64,000 nt of DNA from CAYGAG01 sp964347765 (GTDB lineage Archaea; Thermoproteota; Bathyarchaeia; Bathyarchaeales; Bathycorpusculaceae). Within the stretch, counting starts at the first letter, position 1, and each line of letters begins with the position of its first letter. Made by a program: the position numbers and the translations under genes. Of the stretch, positions 60,331 through 64,000 are shown piece after piece. The stretch lies in assembly GCA_964347765.1 (NCBI GenBank), contig CAYGAG010000003.1:31958-95957 (forward strand). The letters are read 5' to 3'. The notes beneath the pieces were generated by a model. That model saw nothing but the letters and a program-made list of their open reading frames with translations, made no database searches and was not told the origin of the DNA.

Positions 60331-63300
60331 GATGAATTTCAGTGTTATCTGATCACCAGGTACTAGTTCAGCATAGACTTGGTCATCCAGAAGAAGTTTG
60401 AGAGCTACGTTTCCATTGTTCGAGTGACTTGCGAGCATGACGATTATCTGAGTCGTAGTTATATTCGCCTGTGGTGTTGTGTCTAAACCTACGTAATCAA
60501 TTCTATGTATCCCAGTGAAGTACAGACGGATCTTTAACGTACCATCTGGGTTCGGCAGACGACCGGACAGGTCTACTATCAATGTGGACCAGTACTCTCT
60601 CGTTCTCAGAACTGATAGGTCTGTCCACTCACCAAGTTCATTTAGCACCTGAACATGGATACAAGTATCCTTCTTAAATTCAAAGTTCGCCCGTAGAACG
60701 AGTTTTGCCGCTTGACTAACATCGGCATTCCCAAAGTCCAACAGCAGATAGTCTCCCGGGAAGCCTTCGTAGTAGATGTCGTCGGGTTCCAGCAGAGATG
60801 ACAGCCAATCAAAACCATAATTGTCTACAGCGAATATTGGAAGGTTTGGGTTTGAATATGTCAGAATCTGACCGTCTGGAGTAGTTGCCACAGCTACGTC
60901 TGAATCGTGATCAACAGAATAGAACCTGATTTTGTCTATGTAAGAGTGTTCGTTCTCGAACTCACCAAGCATAAAGGAATACACTGACCAATGGCGTCCC
61001 TCCTGAAAGGGAACCGGCTGCCGTTCAAGTCTGTAGAGATCTTCCACGTCAGAACCACTGCTGACCTCAGACATCCCAAGAACATTATTGTCGAGAACAT
61101 AATCTGTACCGTTCCAGACATGAACAAATGGACAGCCACTAGATTGGTCTTCGATTGTGACCATGAGGCTAAGAGACCATGTGCTATACGCCCCATGTTC
61201 ATCCTGCGCCCGGGCCGTCACATAGTAGATTCCATTTGCCATCCAACTGTGACTCTTGTATGCGTATGCTCCTGAATTTTTGTATCCCGTCCAGTCTTGG
61301 TTGTTGTCTCCCCAATCAAACAAGTACCTGATCTGATCGCCATCTGGGTCAGTAGACCGTGTCTTGTAGGTGTAGGATACAAGGCGGCTTCCAGATGTCG
61401 GTCCTTGAGGTCTCTCTGGCTGATTTGGTTGTTGGTTCGTGACGGTTACGGCAAGTGGAGAAGCCCAATCACTACATCCACCATAGGCATTGGCTGCACG
61501 AACTCTTACGTAATACGTTCCCAGTTGGTCCCAAAGGTGAGATACTGTTGCAGTCTGTCCTGAAGGGTTCCAATCAGTCCAAGTATTCGGCGTATCATCT
61601 CCCCAATCGAATTCGTATCTGACTTCATGACTATTAGGATCGGTGGCACTTGTTGAATAATCATGCGCCGTCTCCAGATGCGGGGACGTCTCGCCAGCAG
61701 GAATATCTGGAGTTGACGGGGAATCCTCAGACAGTGTCCATGTACCATCACCGTAACACCACAGCTTTCCCCAACATCCGCCAAGACCATAGGGAGTGAG
61801 TTCTTGTTCGTCAGTATGTGAGTTGGCAAGCCAGCAATCAAGCCATGGAACACCCCAAACCATGTATGCTGCATAGTCGAGTGCTTCATTAACGGAGTCA
61901 CCTTGATCAAGTCCAGTATAGAAGAACTTCACGAATTTCTCACCGGCTTTGTCTACTCCCTCTATCACATTGATTAGGTATGGCGCCCAGTAGAAAAATG
62001 CAAGGATGGCGAATCCTTTTCCGTCAGGATTATCGTATCCATGCACGCTCAGATCGGTTCGATTGCTATATGCAAAACCCATGCCCCGAGCGTATCCAGA
62101 ATCAAGAATACCGCGATCTATGTCGTATGCTGCATTGCACGCCCACAGAAAAACGAGATTTGTGAGTCCGGTGGTCTGACCGTAGATTTCATAATCCCAC
62201 ACTTTGTCTCCATTTGAATCCTTGATGTAGACATGTGCTTCCCCGTCTGGTGTGCCACTGGATGTCCAGCCGCCGTGCCCGTCGAAATAGACTGTGTGCC
62301 TGTCTAGAGACGCGTCAGAGGATGCTACGATGTCGGCCTTGTACGGTGTCTGAATATACGTATCAGTGTATCCTTCGCCTTGGAGGATTGAGTGTATGTG
62401 TTGCGTAACCCTGAGTTGTGCATTTCTTTCTTCTGGATCTTTGAGATCGTAGGGGCATGCAAACGTGCAAGACGTATCCCCGTAGAATCCTTGGTCTGCA
62501 CCATACCATAATGCCCCTGTGTCACCCCAAATGAAGGCAATATGTTTTCCAGCAAGATCTTCCGTGCTTTCTCTATATCTTATCTCCACTTCCCAGCAAG
62601 GATAGATGCTGCCAGGGTCTCTACCAGCAGATCCCTGACGATAGAAGAGTTCAGCATTGATTTCGTCGACCAACCGTTGCTTTTCGTCAACCAGATTTTT
62701 CAGTGCGGTGTTCTGCGCTACACGTTCAGAGATTCTTATTTTCTGGTTTCCGACTTTATACTTGTCCCAGGTGTTACCGAAAAAGACTATATTGCCTGTG
62801 GAATCCACCGATATTTGAATATTGTTAGCCATGAAGTAGTTCTCATGTACGCCTGGAATCCCATTGATGGTTTTTGTCCATGTTAACACAAGCCTGTTTT
62901 CTTCAGCGGACACAGAGTATAACATATCATTGGACAGATACTCTATAGTAGCATATACGCCCACTTCGCGTAGAACGTCTAACGCTTGTTGATATGCCTC
63001 CTTGAACCCTACCGACTTGCTTATCAGCCTAAGCAAGAAACGCTCAACCACGCATTCTGGATCCCGATGTGGTCTGGTTTGTGTGGTCTGTATACTATAT
63101 CTAACAACATCATCAATCATCAGTTTTGCTCCATTGAGACGCACCAACAAGATCACTTGACTTCCATCCACGAGACGGATCTTTACCATTGTGCACTGCC
63201 AGTTCTCATTTTCTGATGTGTCGGAGAAGGTTGACAGATCAACTTCTGAAATCTCTTCTCTGCCGCCATCAAGCTTGGCGATCTCACGCATAAATTCATG

Positions 63301-63453
63301 GGCAATTCCCAATGTATTAGCTTCATAGTGCACGCTTCCGACTACTAGTGGCACCAAAGAAGTGACAGTAAGTGACAAAATGAGCAGTGAAGCCTTAGAC
63401 TGTCTCAGCCACATTTCCAGATTTTTGTGGATCTTTCCCATTTGAATCCTCAT
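60259..63453 (-). CDS. Large secreted caspase-fold (C25-like) peptidase with two PKD domains
   Basis: About 1064 residues. N-terminal membrane/signal segment (KASLLILSLTVTSLVPLVVG). A propeptide-like region to about 320 is followed by the caspase-like domain: HTVYFDGHGGWTSSGTPDG (catalytic His) and LVFLWACNAAYDIDRGILDS (catalytic Cys). Two PKD repeats follow (YEFDWGDDTPNTWTDW, YLFDWGDNNQDWTGYKNSG), then a beta-rich domain (LRTREYWSTLIVDLSGRL) and a C-terminal strand pair. A TATA box ATTATAAATATC about 25 bases upstream suggests a nearly leaderless message. With the dockerin peptidase next to it, it points to breakdown of external protein as a way of life. Confidence 0.85.
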   Translation of the reverse strand: MRIQMGKIHKNLEMWLRQSKASLLILSLTVTSLVPLVVGSVHYEANTLGIAHEFMREIAKLDGGREEISEVDLSTFSDTSENENWQCTMVKIRLVDGSQVILLVRLNGAKLMIDDVVRYSIQTTQTRPHRDPECVVERFLLRLISKSVGFKEAYQQALDVLREVGVYATIEYLSNDMLYSVSAEENRLVLTWTKTINGIPGVHENYFMANNIQISVDSTGNIVFFGNTWDKYKVGNQKIRISERVAQNTALKNLVDEKQRLVDEINAELFYRQGSAGRDPGSIYPCWEVEIRYRESTEDLAGKHIAFIWGDTGALWYGADQGFYGDTSCTFACPYDLKDPEERNAQLRVTQHIHSILQGEGYTDTYIQTPYKADIVASSDASLDRHTVYFDGHGGWTSSGTPDGEAHVYIKDSNGDKVWDYEIYGQTTGLTNLVFLWACNAAYDIDRGILDSGYARGMGFAYSNRTDLSVHGYDNPDGKGFAILAFFYWAPYLINVIEGVDKAGEKFVKFFYTGLDQGDSVNEALDYAAYMVWGVPWLDCWLANSHTDEQELTPYGLGGCWGKLWCYGDGTWTLSEDSPSTPDIPAGETSPHLETAHDYSTSATDPNSHEVRYEFDWGDDTPNTWTDWNPSGQTATVSHLWDQLGTYYVRVRAANAYGGCSDWASPLAVTVTNQQPNQPERPQGPTSGSRLVSYTYKTRSTDPDGDQIRYLFDWGDNNQDWTGYKNSGAYAYKSHSWMANGIYYVTARAQDEHGAYSTWSLSLMVTIEDQSSGCPFVHVWNGTDYVLDNNVLGMSEVSSGSDVEDLYRLERQPVPFQEGRHWSVYSFMLGEFENEHSYIDKIRFYSVDHDSDVAVATTPDGQILTYSNPNLPIFAVDNYGFDWLSSLLEPDDIYYEGFPGDYLLLDFGNADVSQAAKLVLRANFEFKKDTCIHVQVLNELGEWTDLSVLRTREYWSTLIVDLSGRLPNPDGTLKIRLYFTGIHRIDYVGLDTTPQANITTTQIIVMLASHSNNGNVALKLLLDDQVYAELVPGDQITLKFILRNTKRARTFLMFIEGHYLTLYD

Positions 63454-63915
63454 CACTATGTCAATTCTAACGATATTTATAATTTACATACTCTTATACG
63501 TTTAAACTAGAAGCCTTCCACGCGCTGATTTACGGAATTAACGCCTACTTCACTCTGGTGACTAAACTCCGAGACAACTATACTTCAAAAATTATTTCCT
63601 TCCTTTCAGATCCAGCTCTTGAACATGGTATAAATGCATGCACCGGCCACAGGGACTTAGAACAAGTTCAGAGAGCAGAATGAAAGCACGCTCAGGATGT
63701 CCTCTTCATAGGGAGAAGATAGCGCGGGCGTGGCGGTAACCTCAGATACAATATTACCAAGCCGCTTCGCGCCCTTTGGATAACAACCGAAGTTCCGTGA
63801 GTACAACTAGTTAGCGAGCAAGCCTTTCCTCATCCAGAAAGTAGATATAATAAATGCGTCTAAACACTTTGGGTTTCCCTCGCGTCAGAGCGAAGAAGTG
63901 AGTTAGGGCATAATT
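63454..63915. other. Gene-free stretch with promoters
   Basis: No protein gene. It holds the leftward peptidase promoter (ATTATAAATATC near 63472-63483) and a rightward TATA box GATATAATAAATG (63844-63856) about 60 bases before the tRNA gene. Confidence 0.5.
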
Positions 63916-64000
63916 GCGGGGTTGCCCTAGCCTGGTAGGGGGCAGGCCTGCTAAGCCTGTGGTCCTTCGGGCCGCGCGGGTTCAAATCCCGCACCCCGCG
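63916..64000 (+). tRNA. tRNA-Ser (anticodon GCU)
   Basis: 85 bases, type II. Acceptor stem GCGGGGT (63916-63922) pairs with ACCCCGC (63993-63999), discriminator G at 64000. Anticodon stem CAGGC/GCCTG encloses loop CTGCTAA with anticodon GCT. The variable arm GGTCC-TTCG-GGCC is long as in Ser tRNAs, and the T arm contains GGTTCAAATCC. No intron; CCA is not visible because the window ends. Confidence 0.95.

Overview
The window is chromosomal DNA from an uncultured archaeon. TFB, an LSm protein, ribosomal proteins L37e and S10, the KH/beta-CASP termination factor aCPSF1/FttA, a proteasome beta subunit, sn-glycerol-1-phosphate dehydrogenase and a type II tRNA-Ser without an encoded intron are all archaeal hallmarks. 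SepF, an Ogg2-type glycosylase, a fused gamma/alpha 2-oxoacid:ferredoxin oxidoreductase, DUF3795 proteins and secreted gingipain-like peptidases best fit the TACK side, most like Bathyarchaeia (inference; no marker tree was run). A run of ten Ns at 56231 shows it is a scaffolded assembly, probably a metagenome bin.

1-12.4 kb is a housekeeping region: rad50-mre11, a site-2 protease with an AN1-like zinc finger, S10, L37e-LSm, a PUA protein, sepF, fttA-psmB, egsA, adk and an FKBP isomerase. 12.4-29.8 kb is redox and stress biology: a decayed ferritin, tldD-tldE, flavodoxin plus ferritin-like protein, an ArsC-like phosphatase fold, a KaiC-like/ferritin-like pair behind a palindrome, ferredoxin-KorA-KorB (KorB frameshifted), an HTH-Hsp20-TraB operon with two copies of TTACC-N4-GGTAA, convergent thioredoxin and thioredoxin reductase, PfpI, a LigD phosphoesterase domain, a broken ZIP transporter divergent from a CDF exporter, and NifU. 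29.8-43 kb holds a sulfite-oxidase-fold protein, superoxide reductase, nicotinamidase, TFB, a cation exchanger, a Lon-like protease, two divergent Cys-rich regulators, an AEC transporter, DUF166, Ogg2 and an RdhA-like protein.

44-53 kb is a sulfur-transfer neighbourhood: a PP-loop thiouridylase-like gene with an in-frame TGA, DsrE, DsrC, a MoaD-like protein with C-terminal GG, FdhD, an E1-like enzyme, a small Cys-rich protein and a TtuA/Ncs6-like tRNA thiolase. 53-57.7 kb is an accessory stretch of methyltransferases, a glycosyltransferase, a cupin and an acetyltransferase; three consecutive genes there are each preceded by the same 18-base sequence. 58-63.5 kb encodes two large secreted caspase-fold peptidases, one with a dockerin, the other with two PKD domains. 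The window ends with tRNA-Ser(GCU).

The observation I rate highest is a shared operator, ATGAC-N4-GTCAT. It sits just downstream of the TATA box of the NifU-like gene and recurs three times between two divergent regulators that both carry clustered cysteines. This suggests a small iron-sulfur-responsive regulon. Also notable are several decayed genes, two related microproteins too short for usual gene calling, and the repeated-promoter cassette array.
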